Assembly: GCA_963764205.1 (NCBI GenBank)
Contig: CAVXRN010000002.1
Location: forward strand, 1,612,001-1,676,000
Length of the DNA stretch: 64,000 bases
Origin: Chersky-840 sp963764205
GTDB lineage: Bacteria > Actinomycetota > Acidimicrobiia > Acidimicrobiales > UBA8190
Direction of reading: 5' to 3'
Positions 49,626 to 57,554 of the stretch are shown here, piece after piece. Numbering within the stretch: the stretch's first letter is position 1; each line of letters starts with the position of its first letter. The notes under the pieces were generated by a model. That model worked only from the letters and a program-made list of their open reading frames with translations, ran no database searches and was not told the DNA's origin. The position numbers and the translations under genes are program-made.

Positions 49626-50824
49626 ATGCAGACGCCGCCGCCGCGGAGATTCCAGATGTCCACGACCGGCTGGGGAATGTCGATGTCGACGTATGCCTTG
49701 TGTGGCGCGCCGATCACGATCAGGTCGGAGCGGGCCAGGACCTCATCGAGGGCCCACAGATCCCCGTCCGTCGTCACATAGGGATCGCTGGTGAGGACGC
49801 CGGCCGCCCGCACGCCCAGAATGCGCTTGAGCTTGTAGGACAGGCTCGACCGGGTGTCGTCGGACTCGCCCTTGAATGCCATGCCCAAGATACCCACCGT
49901 CATCGATGCCAAGTCGTAGCGCGCCGCCATCCGGGCCGTGAGGTAGAGGGGCAGACCCTCGTTGATCTGCATGCTGGCCTGGCCGAGCGCAAAGTTGTTG
50001 TTGTTGAAGGCCGCGAGCTGCATCGTGTCCTTCAACAAGCACGGGCCCGCCGCGAAGCCGGGCCCGGGCAGGTCCGCGGCGCGCGGGTAGTCCTCGATGA
50101 CCGCGGCCCGGATCCGCTCGAAGTCCAAGCCGAAGTCGTTGGCCATCATGTAGAGCTGGTTGGCGGCCGCGAATTTGATGTAGCGGTAGGAGTTGGTGAA
50201 CAGCTTGGCCAGCTCGGCCTCCTCGGGCGCCACACGCACGATCTTGTCCGTGAGGTGCCCGAACAGCGCCGCGGCGCGATCGAACGATCGGTTGGTGCGG
50301 GCGGAGACGATCTGGGGCAGGGCGCCGAGCTCCTCCATAGCGCGTCCCTCGGCGATCCGCTCGGGGCAGAACGCCACGTCCACGGCCTTGTCCAAACGGT
50401 GCATGAGGCGTTCGACCATCCGGGTGACGCCGGGGAACACCGTGCTGCGCAGGATCAGCAGCTGACCGTCTTTTAGTTGGTCGGCGACGCGTTCCAGCGC
50501 ATGGATCAGAGCCTGCGGGTCGGGGTTGAAGTGCTCGTCGATCGGGGTACCGAGGACGACGACCACGTGCTCGGCAGTCGCCACCGTCGATGCGTCGGCC
50601 GAGACCGAGAGGTTGCCGTTGGCCAGCACCCGGGACAGGACCTCGGGCGCCCCCGGCTCCAGGTGCGGCATCTTGCCCGAACCCACGCGGTCGACCGCGC
50701 CCAGGTCGACGTCATAGAGAGCGACCCTGAGACCCGCGTTAGCGAGGGCGAGGCCGAGGGGGAGCCCCACGTGCCCGCACCCACCCATCACGGTCACGTC
50801 GACCGGCCAGTCCTCCTTGGGCAT
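49622..50824 (-). CDS. Nucleotide-sugar dehydrogenase (UDP-glucose/UDP-ManNAc DH family)
   Basis: A 400-residue NAD-dependent dehydrogenase that oxidises UDP-sugars to uronic acids. Seen are VMGGCGHVGLPLGLALANAG (NAD motif), VLGTPIDEHFNPD, LRSTVFPGVTRMVERL, FCPERIAEGRAMEEL, KLFTNSYRYIKFAAANQL, the catalytic Cys in GFAAGPCLLKDT and the C-terminal GMAFKGESDDTRSS. It leads the operon dehydrogenase-GT2-epimerase. The ATG is supported by TACCAT 6 bp upstream; GTG 50848 is the alternative. Confidence 0.9.
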   Translation of the reverse strand: MPKEDWPVDVTVMGGCGHVGLPLGLALANAGLRVALYDVDLGAVDRVGSGKMPHLEPGAPEVLSRVLANGNLSVSADASTVATAEHVVVVLGTPIDEHFNPDPQALIHALERVADQLKDGQLLILRSTVFPGVTRMVERLMHRLDKAVDVAFCPERIAEGRAMEELGALPQIVSARTNRSFDRAAALFGHLTDKIVRVAPEEAELAKLFTNSYRYIKFAAANQLYMMANDFGLDFERIRAAVIEDYPRAADLPGPGFAAGPCLLKDTMQLAAFNNNNFALGQASMQINEGLPLYLTARMAARYDLASMTVGILGMAFKGESDDTRSSLSYKLKRILGVRAAGVLTSDPYVTTDGDLWALDEVLARSDLIVIGAPHKAYVDIDIPQPVVDIWNLRGGGVCI

Positions 50825-50830
50825 CTCACA

Positions 50831-50836
50831 ATGGTA
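50831..50836 (-). promoter_or_regulatory. -10 hexamer, leaderless promoter of the dehydrogenase operon
   Basis: TACCAT on the minus strand, 6 bp before the ATG at 50824. Confidence 0.5.
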
Positions 50837-51015
50837 AGTGACCGGCACTGCAAACGGTAAACGATTTCTTCGGTCTCGCCACCGGCCCGCACGCTCCTGT
50901 CAATATTGGGGAGGTAGGCCGCAGGGCAGCCTCCGTGGCCGTCTGACGGTCGGCCCTGGGCCCGAAATCCGACGACTACCCTGGCCCGGGAGTCACGACG
51001 CTCCAAGGAGGAGCG

Positions 51016-51912
51016 ATGCAGCACGGCGAGCACAAGCGGCAATCCACCTCCACCATCCCCGCCCCGCCTCGGCCCTCCATGCGCGTCGAACCACCGGACC
51101 TCCCAGCCGACCACGAGGTCGCGGGCATCGACGAAGAGATGACGCGCACCGTCACCGACAGGGTCAGCGCCTCCCGAATCTGTGTGGTGATCCCGGCCTT
51201 CAACGAGGCTGGGTCGGTAGCCCGCGTCATCGGACGGGCACGGCGGGCGGTGCCCGAGGCGCATGTGGTCGTGGTCAACGACGGCTCGAACGACGACACG
51301 GCGGTGCGAGCCCTCCGAGCCGGGGCCACCGTCATCACCCTGCCGGTCAATCTGGGGATCGGCGGCGCCGTGCAAGCGGGATATCTCTTCGCCCTACGGC
51401 ACGGGTTCGACATCGCCATCCAGGTGGACGGGGACGACCAGCACGACCCGGCCGAGATCGAGCGGTTGCTCGACCCCCTCCGAACGGGGCGGGCGGAGAT
51501 GACCGTGGGGTCCCGGTGGCTCGGGCGCGGGGAGTACGTGGCACCGCCGGGCCGGCGTGTCGCCATGCGACTGCTGGCCACGCTGGTCCGGTGGAGGACG
51601 GGGGGGACATTCACCGACACGACCTCGGGATTCCGGGCCGTGGGCGCTGCGGGCATCGCGCTCTTCGCCCGGACCTACCCGACCGACTTCCCCGAGGTCG
51701 AGTCGCTCGTCCTGGCCAGCCGCAACGGACTCCGAGTGGAAGAGGTCCCGGTCCGGATGACCCCCCGGAGCCACGGACGGTCCAGCATCGCCGGCCTTCG
51801 GTCGGCGTACTACATGGCCCGGGTGACCGTCGCGCTCGTCATCGGGAGCTTGAACCGCAGCGACACGTCGAAGACCAGCAGCACGTCCACGAACAACGAG
51901 GAGGCCTCGTGA
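51016..51912 (+). CDS. GT2 family glycosyltransferase (polyprenyl-phosphate type)
   Basis: A 298-residue GT2 enzyme. After a roughly 50-residue polar leader it shows ICVVIPAFNEAGSVARVIG, VVVVNDGSNDDTA, LPVNLGIGGAVQAGYLFAL and QVDGDDQHDPAEIERLL, the pattern of undecaprenyl-phosphate glucose/mannose transferases. It has no membrane segments of its own. The downstream DUF2304 gene overlaps by 4 bp, a common pairing. The ATG has a strong Shine-Dalgarno, AAGGAGGAG, in contrast to most genes here. Confidence 0.9.
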   Translation: MQHGEHKRQSTSTIPAPPRPSMRVEPPDLPADHEVAGIDEEMTRTVTDRVSASRICVVIPAFNEAGSVARVIGRARRAVPEAHVVVVNDGSNDDTAVRALRAGATVITLPVNLGIGGAVQAGYLFALRHGFDIAIQVDGDDQHDPAEIERLLDPLRTGRAEMTVGSRWLGRGEYVAPPGRRVAMRLLATLVRWRTGGTFTDTTSGFRAVGAAGIALFARTYPTDFPEVESLVLASRNGLRVEEVPVRMTPRSHGRSSIAGLRSAYYMARVTVALVIGSLNRSDTSKTSSTSTNNEEAS

Positions 51913-52328
51913 AAGCGATCATCTTGTCATTGGTGCTCAGTGTGGGCTTCCTCGTCGTGTCGGTGGTCGCCATGCGCCGGCAACAGCTCCGCGAGCAGGC
52001 GGCACTGCTGTGGCTGCTCGTGAGCCTGGTCATGGTCTTCGTGAGCGCCACCCTCCCCATCCATCTCCTCGACCGCGTGTCGCACCTGGTCGGCATCGCG
52101 TACGCGCCCGACCTCGTCCTGCTCCTGGCCGTGCTCTTCCTCATGGTCCTCGTGTTCCACCTCTCGATCAGCCTGGCCCGACTGTCGGCGAAACAGACCG
52201 CGTTGGTCCAGGAGATCGGACTCATGACGGCCATGACGCCGAGCAGTCTGGGCACCGAGCCCGACGACCGCACCGACGCGACCGGGGAGGCTCGGGGCGG
52301 CCCCGGGTCGAGCATCCCGGAGCGCTGA
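51909..52328 (+). CDS. DUF2304 membrane protein
   Basis: A 139-residue protein with three hydrophobic helices (KAIILSLVLSVGFLVVSVVA, ALLWLLVSLVMVFVSATLPI, LVLLLAVLFLMVLVFHLSIS) and a charged tail, matching DUF2304. Such proteins sit next to GT2 enzymes that make polyprenyl-phosphate sugars and may anchor them or help flip the product. The GTG start overlaps the GT2 stop. Confidence 0.85.
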   Translation: MKAIILSLVLSVGFLVVSVVAMRRQQLREQAALLWLLVSLVMVFVSATLPIHLLDRVSHLVGIAYAPDLVLLLAVLFLMVLVFHLSISLARLSAKQTALVQEIGLMTAMTPSSLGTEPDDRTDATGEARGGPGSSIPER

Positions 52329-52338
52329 GCCACCCTCA

Positions 52339-52350
52339 CCCGCGCGCGGG
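52339..52350. terminator. Palindrome between convergent DUF2304 and ppx genes
   Basis: CCCGCGCGCGGG, a perfect 12-bp palindrome in the 43-bp convergent gap. It lacks a clear loop and a U-tract, so a terminator role is only possible. Confidence 0.25.
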
Positions 52351-52371
52351 CGACGCTCACGGGAGGCCGGC

Positions 52372-53328
52372 TCACCGGAGGCTGGCGGCCAACCCGTCGA
52401 GGATGTCGTCCTCCGACACCAGACATGCGTCTCGGTCGAATCTCGCCATCACCGCGTCGAGGATGAGGACGCCGCCCACGATGACATCGGCCCGTCCTTC
52501 GACCATCCCGGGACGGGCGAGGCGGGAGCGGCTGTCCTCCGCGGCCAGGGTCTCCAACCAGTGCGCCACGACGGCACGACCGAGCACGGCGTGGTGGACC
52601 GCCGCCCGGTCATAGCGGGCCAACTTCTGATCGAGCGCGGCCAGGGTCGAGACCGTGCCCGCCAACCCCACGAGCAGACCGCCACGGTCCAACGCCGGGA
52701 GTCTGTGCTCGGCGTCGGTCAGTGCCGCGTCGACGGCGCGCCGAGCCTCGGCCAGCTCCGTGGCGCGGGGCGGGTCGTGGTGCACGAAGCGCTCGGTGAC
52801 CCGGACACAGCCGACGTCGAGCGAGACCGCCGCGACCGCCGGATCCGGTGAACCCGACGCATCGACCGGGAGCTGCCCGGCGGCCAGCTCGGTCGACCCC
52901 CCGCCGATGTCGACGACGAGGACCGGACCGGGCCCGGCGCTGCCTGGGGGGAGATGCGCGGTGGCGCCCGCGAACGACAGCCGCCCTTCCTCCAACCCGC
53001 TCAAGATCTCGGGCCGGACCCCGATGACGTCGAGTGCCGCGGCGAGAAACTCCGCGGCGTTGCGTGCATCGCGCGCGGCGGACGTGGCCACGACACGGGC
53101 GCGCACCACGCCATGGCGGTCCATGAGCGCCCGATAGTCACGCAGCACCGACACCGTGCGCACCACGGCGTCGGAAGAGAGCACGTGGGTGGCGTCCACC
53201 CCCTGGCCGAGGCGGGTGATGCGCATCTGGCGCTCGAGCACCGCGCCATCACCGTCCACCACGAGCAGGCGCGTCGAGTTGGTCCCACAGTCGACCGCTG
53301 CGACGGGGCCCCGGGTCTCATCCATCAT
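52372..53328 (-). CDS. Exopolyphosphatase / Ppx-GppA family
   Basis: A 318-residue ASKHA-fold phosphatase. Seen are VAAVDCGTNSTRLLVVD (phosphate 1), VVATSAARDARNA, VLVVDIGGGSTELAAG (phosphate 2) and GRADVIVGGVLILDAVM near the end. It hydrolyses polyphosphate and/or pppGpp. The length matches the short actinobacterial form (PPX1/2 type). It ends the eno-ftsB-DUF501-ppx unit, overlapping DUF501 by 11 bp. Confidence 0.92.
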   Translation of the reverse strand: MMDETRGPVAAVDCGTNSTRLLVVDGDGAVLERQMRITRLGQGVDATHVLSSDAVVRTVSVLRDYRALMDRHGVVRARVVATSAARDARNAAEFLAAALDVIGVRPEILSGLEEGRLSFAGATAHLPPGSAGPGPVLVVDIGGGSTELAAGQLPVDASGSPDPAVAAVSLDVGCVRVTERFVHHDPPRATELAEARRAVDAALTDAEHRLPALDRGGLLVGLAGTVSTLAALDQKLARYDRAAVHHAVLGRAVVAHWLETLAAEDSRSRLARPGMVEGRADVIVGGVLILDAVMARFDRDACLVSEDDILDGLAASLR

Positions 53329-53839
53329 CGCCCCGCTCTAGCACCCCGGACGTGGGCTCGACCACAAAGTCTGTCGTGTCGAGCCCGAGCTCCTCCGCGG
53401 TCCAGCGCCCCACCGGGTCGTCCCCGCCCGCCAGGTACCAGGCGACATGGGCGTGCAGGCACTTGACGCCCTGGCGCGTCCCACCCACACCTCCGGAGGG
53501 GCGGGGGCCCACGTGCCCCGCCGGCACACGCCCGTCACGCTGCGCGGCGTGACGGGCATGAGCCTGCGCCAGCGCCGCAGCATCGACGGCCGCTTCGGCG
53601 CGCCGGACACCGCCGCCCGCCTCGAGTCTGCTCACGAGCTCGCGCACCTCGGCGTCCACCAGCCAGAACAGCGTCGGCATGGGCCGCCCGTCGTCGAGCA
53701 ACGGCGCGTTCTCGATGACCGCCGGCGTCCCGTCCCTGCGCCGCACCACCACGACGAAGGGCCCCGACGGCGTGCGCCCCAGCAGCCGGGCCACCGCCTC
53801 CCGATCGTGCTCGCCGAACGGGCGCGGAGTCGGGCTCAG
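53318..53839 (-). CDS. DUF501 family protein
   Basis: A 173-residue protein matching DUF501 (VARLLGRTPSGPFVVVVRRR, TPAVIENAPLLDDGRPMPTLFWL, CLHAHVAWYLAGGDDPVG), found between ftsB/divIC and ppx across Actinobacteria. Its function is unknown. The conserved domain begins too close to the ftsB stop for an ATG/GTG start upstream of it. CTG 53839 forms a CTGA overlap with that stop and is the best start. Confidence 0.85.
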   Translation of the reverse strand: MSPTPRPFGEHDREAVARLLGRTPSGPFVVVVRRRDGTPAVIENAPLLDDGRPMPTLFWLVDAEVRELVSRLEAGGGVRRAEAAVDAAALAQAHARHAAQRDGRVPAGHVGPRPSGGVGGTRQGVKCLHAHVAWYLAGGDDPVGRWTAEELGLDTTDFVVEPTSGVLERGDDG

Positions 53840-54576
53840 TTCCAGAACTCCAGGGACCTGACCACGCGTCCCCAATAGCTGTGGGGCTCGGGCGGCTCGT
53901 CGGCGCTCGCGCCGAGCGCGCCCCGGGTGCCGGCGGAATGGGTGCGCACGGTGCCCGACGACGTCGGAGCCCCGGTGGGGTCGGCCACACCGATGAGGGC
54001 CTCGGACCGGGCTGATCCGGGCACCACCGGAGGGCCGTCCAGCGGCACCAGGCCCGATGCCGACAAGGCCGAGCCCGTGGGGCTCGACGACGGCAGGATG
54101 TCGTAGGCGCGTTGTCCTCTCCGCACGAACCCGTAGTCCAGCCGGGCCAGGTCGTTGATGGTGGTGGTCTCGCCCAGGACCGACACCTGTCGAGTGAGGG
54201 CCTCGTTCTGTGCGTTGACCGAGTTCAGCTCGCGCCCGGTGCTCGACAGCTCGGCGCGCTGTGCCAGGAGGCCCTCGAGAGGGAAGCTCGTGAGGAGGAC
54301 GACAGACGCAATCACGATGGCGCCGATCATCATGGTCCGGGCGCGGCGACGCTCGAGTGACAACGTCGCCCGACCACCTCGCCAGCGCGCCACGAATCCG
54401 ACCACGACGGGCACCGGCGACGACGGCATGCGCAGACGTGGCCGTGGCACGTGCAGATGCAGGTGCGGTCGCGGCACCGACACGTGGAGCCGTGGCAGGC
54501 GGAGGTGACGCTGGGCGCGTCGGCGTGACGATCGCTTGGCGGCGTGCAGGGGCCGTCGTCTCATCCGGCTGAGCAT
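53836..54576 (-). CDS. FtsB/DivIC-like septum formation protein with extended basic N-terminus
   Basis: A 246-residue bitopic division protein. Residues about 1-80 are an unusual cytoplasmic region rich in Arg, His and Pro with alternating hydrophobic residues (VPRPHLHLHVPRPRLRMP). A membrane segment follows (MIGAIVIASVVLLTSFPL, about 83-100), then a coiled coil (about 108-140) and an FtsB-like domain (INDLARLDYGFVRRGQRAYD). The tail is Ser/Gly/Pro-rich. It bridges divisome subunits (FtsL/FtsQ) in known members. It starts one base into the eno stop (TGATG) and ends in the CTGA overlap with DUF501. Confidence 0.85.
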   Translation of the reverse strand: MLSRMRRRPLHAAKRSSRRRAQRHLRLPRLHVSVPRPHLHLHVPRPRLRMPSSPVPVVVGFVARWRGGRATLSLERRRARTMMIGAIVIASVVLLTSFPLEGLLAQRAELSSTGRELNSVNAQNEALTRQVSVLGETTTINDLARLDYGFVRRGQRAYDILPSSSPTGSALSASGLVPLDGPPVVPGSARSEALIGVADPTGAPTSSGTVRTHSAGTRGALGASADEPPEPHSYWGRVVRSLEFWN

Positions 54577-55877
54577 CACCCGGTCGAGCCGCTCCCACGA
54601 GCCCCGGCCGACAGCGCGCCGCGGCCCAGGTAGGCCGCCGACTCACCGAGCTCCTCCTCGATGCGCAGCAACTGGTTGTACTTTGCCACTCGGTCCGAAC
54701 GGGCCGGTGCCCCGGTCTTGATCTGACCGCAGTTCGTGGCCACGGCGAGGTCGGCGATGGTGGTGTCCTCGGTCTCCCCCGAGCGATGTGACATCACACA
54801 CGCATAGGACGACCGGGTCGCGAGGGCCATCGTGTCGAGGGTCTCGCTCAGCGTGCCGATCTGGTTGACCTTGATGAGGATGGCGTTGGCAGCACCCCGC
54901 TCGATACCGCGCTCGAGCCGGTCCTGGTTGGTGACGAAGATGTCGTCGCCCACCAGTTGTACCCGGTCACCCAGAGCGTCGGTCAGTGCCACCCAACCGT
55001 CCCAGTCGTCTTCCGCCATGCCGTCCTCGATCGACACGATGGGGTAGCGATCACAGAGCTCGACCCAGTACGCGACCATCTCTTCGGGCGAGAGTCGACG
55101 ACCTTCTCCCGACAATTGGTAGGCCCCGTCCTTGAAGAACTCACTGGTGGCGGGGTCCATGGCGATGGCCACCTCGTCGCCGGGCACGCGCCCCGCCTGC
55201 TCGATCGCCTCCATGAGGATCGCCACCGCCTCGGCGTTCGAGGGCAGGTCGGGCGCGAATCCGCCTTCGTCACCCACCGTCGTCGACAGATGGCGTGCTT
55301 TGAGGACCTTGGCCAGCGAGTGGTACGTCTCGACGCCCCAGCGCAGGCCCTCGGAGTAGGAAGCCGCGCCGACGGGCATGATCATGAATTCCTGGAAGTC
55401 GATCGAGTTGTCGGCGTGGGCGCCGCCGTTGACGACGTTCATCATGGGCACGGGCAACACGTGCGCGTTGGCGCCCCCCACGTACCGGAACAGCGGCAGC
55501 TCGGCGTCGACCGCCGCGGCCCGGGCCACTGCCAACGACACCCCCAGCACGGCGTTGGCCCCCAACCGGCCCTTCGAGGGCGTCCCGTCCAAGTCGACGA
55601 GGGCCATGTCGATGCCGCGTTGGTCGTAGACGTCGAAGGTCGAGAGCACCTCGGCGATCTCGCCGTTGACGTGCTCCACCGCTCCGAGGACACCCTTGCC
55701 TCCGTAGCGGTCCCCCCCGTCGCGCCACTCCGTCGCCTCGTGGGCGCCGGTCGAGGCCCCGGAGGGGACGATGGCGCGGCCGCCCGCTCCCGACTCCAAG
55801 ACGACCTCCACCTCCACGGTGGGGTTGCCGCGGGAGTCCAGGACCTCTCGCGCCGCGATCTTTTCGATGGCAGTCAT
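54576..55877 (-). CDS. eno: Enolase (phosphopyruvate hydratase)
   Basis: A 433-residue glycolytic enzyme converting 2-phosphoglycerate to phosphoenolpyruvate. Seen are AREVLDSRGNPTVEVEV, VPSGASTGAHEATEWRDGG, the DEGGFAPDLPSNAEAV loop with catalytic Glu, metal ligands in AMDPATSEFF, SIEDGMAEDDWDGW and VGDDIFVTN, catalytic Lys in ILIKVNQIGTLSET, and the signature VMSHRSGETEDTTIADLAV. It is complete and of normal length. It heads the eno-ftsB-DUF501-ppx unit. Confidence 0.97.
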   Translation of the reverse strand: MTAIEKIAAREVLDSRGNPTVEVEVVLESGAGGRAIVPSGASTGAHEATEWRDGGDRYGGKGVLGAVEHVNGEIAEVLSTFDVYDQRGIDMALVDLDGTPSKGRLGANAVLGVSLAVARAAAVDAELPLFRYVGGANAHVLPVPMMNVVNGGAHADNSIDFQEFMIMPVGAASYSEGLRWGVETYHSLAKVLKARHLSTTVGDEGGFAPDLPSNAEAVAILMEAIEQAGRVPGDEVAIAMDPATSEFFKDGAYQLSGEGRRLSPEEMVAYWVELCDRYPIVSIEDGMAEDDWDGWVALTDALGDRVQLVGDDIFVTNQDRLERGIERGAANAILIKVNQIGTLSETLDTMALATRSSYACVMSHRSGETEDTTIADLAVATNCGQIKTGAPARSDRVAKYNQLLRIEEELGESAAYLGRGALSAGARGSGSTG

Positions 55878-55885
55878 TTCTCGCT

Positions 55886-55908
55886 GTTGTCCCTGTTGTA
55901 AGTGTTGT
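55886..55908. repeat. Three 9-bp-spaced GTTGT repeats upstream of eno
   Basis: GTTGT occurs at 55886, 55895 and 55904, exactly 9 bp apart (ACAAC in the eno mRNA sense), ending 8 bp before the ATG. They lie in the presumed 5' untranslated region and could be a protein- or translation-control site, or chance. Confidence 0.4.
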
Positions 55909-56034
55909 AGAAGTTACTCGCTGGCCACCTATCGGCGGCGGAGCCGCCGGGACCAGGGCCGCGCCGGTGCACCCGGCATCCCGGCCGGTTCTTCGCCCCA
56001 CACCCCGCCGACCAGGGCGGTCGCGTCGAGGACG

Positions 56035-57489
56035 TCAGGCCCGAGCTGCCTCGGACGCCTCGGCTGCCTCGATGCGCCGGCGGAACTCGCCCGCAGTGCC
56101 GCGCAATGCCGTCTCGGGATCGACGCCCAGGCGCCGCGCCGCATCCGCCACGGCGAAGAGCATGGCCCCGAGCGCCTCGACGGTCTGCGCCGAGGCGTCG
56201 AGGGTCTCCCCCGACGCCTCGGGAGCCGCACGACCGGCGGGGTCACCTCGGGAGCCGGGCGGACCGAAGGACTCGAGACCGACCTCGATCTGTCTGCGAC
56301 GATCGGCGAGGGATCCCATGTCCATCCCCAGCGATTCCGCCTTGCGCTGCAGCTTGGCCACGAGCGCCAGCGCCGGAAGGGCCCGGGGGATGCCGTCGGT
56401 CACGCTGGCCCGCCCCTTCTCGGCCTTCTTGAGGACCTCCCAGCTCGCCGCGACGTCCTCGGGGGTCTCGGCCACGGCGTCGCCGAAGACGTGCGGATGG
56501 CGACTCACGAGCTTGTCGTGCAGGGTCCGGGCCACGTCGGCCAGGGTGAAGTGGCCCGCCTCGGTAGCCAGCAGGGCGTGGAAGTACACCTGGAAGAGGA
56601 GGTCACCGAGCTCCTCTTCCAGGTGAGCGAGCTCCTGCGCCGGGGGGTCGGGCTCGGAGGCGGCGACCGCCTCGATGGCGTCGAGCGCCTCGTAGGCCTC
56701 TTCGAGCAGATGTCGAGCCAGCGATCCGTGGGTCTGGCGCTGGTCCCAGGGGCATTTCGCCCGCAGCGTGCGCACCAACTCGTCGAGCGCGAGGAGCTCG
56801 GCCCCGACCGGCACGGCGAGCCGCGGCACCCACAAGGTGGTGAGGTGGTCGGGCTCGATGGTCCGGTCGATGTCGGCCCAGGGGACCTCGACCACCACTT
56901 CGTCGGGAAGCCCCAGGTGGTGCAGCAGCACGGCGCTGCGGTCGGGATCGTCCCCCGAGACGTCGTCGGCGGCAAGCTTGATCTCGCCCAGCACGCTACG
57001 ACTGTGGCACTGCGCCACCAGGAGCGGGCCGCGCTCACCGGCCGCCTCGGAGGCGAACGCGGTGCCGTCGACCACACGCACCCCGGCGTCGACGGGGTCC
57101 ACCCCCAGGCGGTGCCAGACGAGGTCGAGGAACGACGGCGCGATGACGACGTCGACCGACACCCGGGGGTCGGCGCGCAGCAGCACCACGGTGCGCTCGG
57201 CCACGAGCGGTGACCCGGGCACGGCGTAGGCGACATACCCGGCGCCGTCCAGTGACTGTGCCGCGGCCACGACCTCCTCGACGATCGCGTCGTAGACGGC
57301 GTCGAACGAGTCGGCGCGCTCATAGGCACCGTCGAGGACCTCGACCGGCCCCGTGGCGACGTCGTCGACCACCACGGCCGAGGGGTGGCGTGCCGTGCGC
57401 ACGAGACATCGCGACGCGCCCCGGAGCGCGTCGATGGCCGCGACCGGCACGAGCTCGGCGCCGGCGGGCCCGAGCCCCACCACGGTCAC
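56035..57489 (-). CDS. mazG: Tetrapyrrole methylase/MazG fusion nucleotide pyrophosphohydrolase
   Basis: A 484-residue protein. The N-terminal domain (about residues 1-215) is a tetrapyrrole (SAM) methylase fold (VTVVGLGPAGAELVPVA, YAVPGSPLVAERTV). The C-terminal part is MazG with the all-alpha NTPase metal motif (LLEEAYEALDAIE and HLEEELGDLLFQVYFHALLA), then SRHPHVFGDAVAETPEDV. It hydrolyses non-canonical or excess NTPs. The domain order is the YabN type. The start is the GTG at the conserved first strand; no good Shine-Dalgarno was seen. It follows the SurA-like gene by 65 bp. Confidence 0.9.
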   Translation of the reverse strand: MTVVGLGPAGAELVPVAAIDALRGASRCLVRTARHPSAVVVDDVATGPVEVLDGAYERADSFDAVYDAIVEEVVAAAQSLDGAGYVAYAVPGSPLVAERTVVLLRADPRVSVDVVIAPSFLDLVWHRLGVDPVDAGVRVVDGTAFASEAAGERGPLLVAQCHSRSVLGEIKLAADDVSGDDPDRSAVLLHHLGLPDEVVVEVPWADIDRTIEPDHLTTLWVPRLAVPVGAELLALDELVRTLRAKCPWDQRQTHGSLARHLLEEAYEALDAIEAVAASEPDPPAQELAHLEEELGDLLFQVYFHALLATEAGHFTLADVARTLHDKLVSRHPHVFGDAVAETPEDVAASWEVLKKAEKGRASVTDGIPRALPALALVAKLQRKAESLGMDMGSLADRRRQIEVGLESFGPPGSRGDPAGRAAPEASGETLDASAQTVEALGAMLFAVADAARRLGVDPETALRGTAGEFRRRIEAAEASEAARA

Positions 57490-57554
57490 TCGGGCTCGAC
57501 CGGTCGCTCCCGCGTTACCGGCGCGCCGCGGTGCGGACGGGCGCGGGGCCGGTG

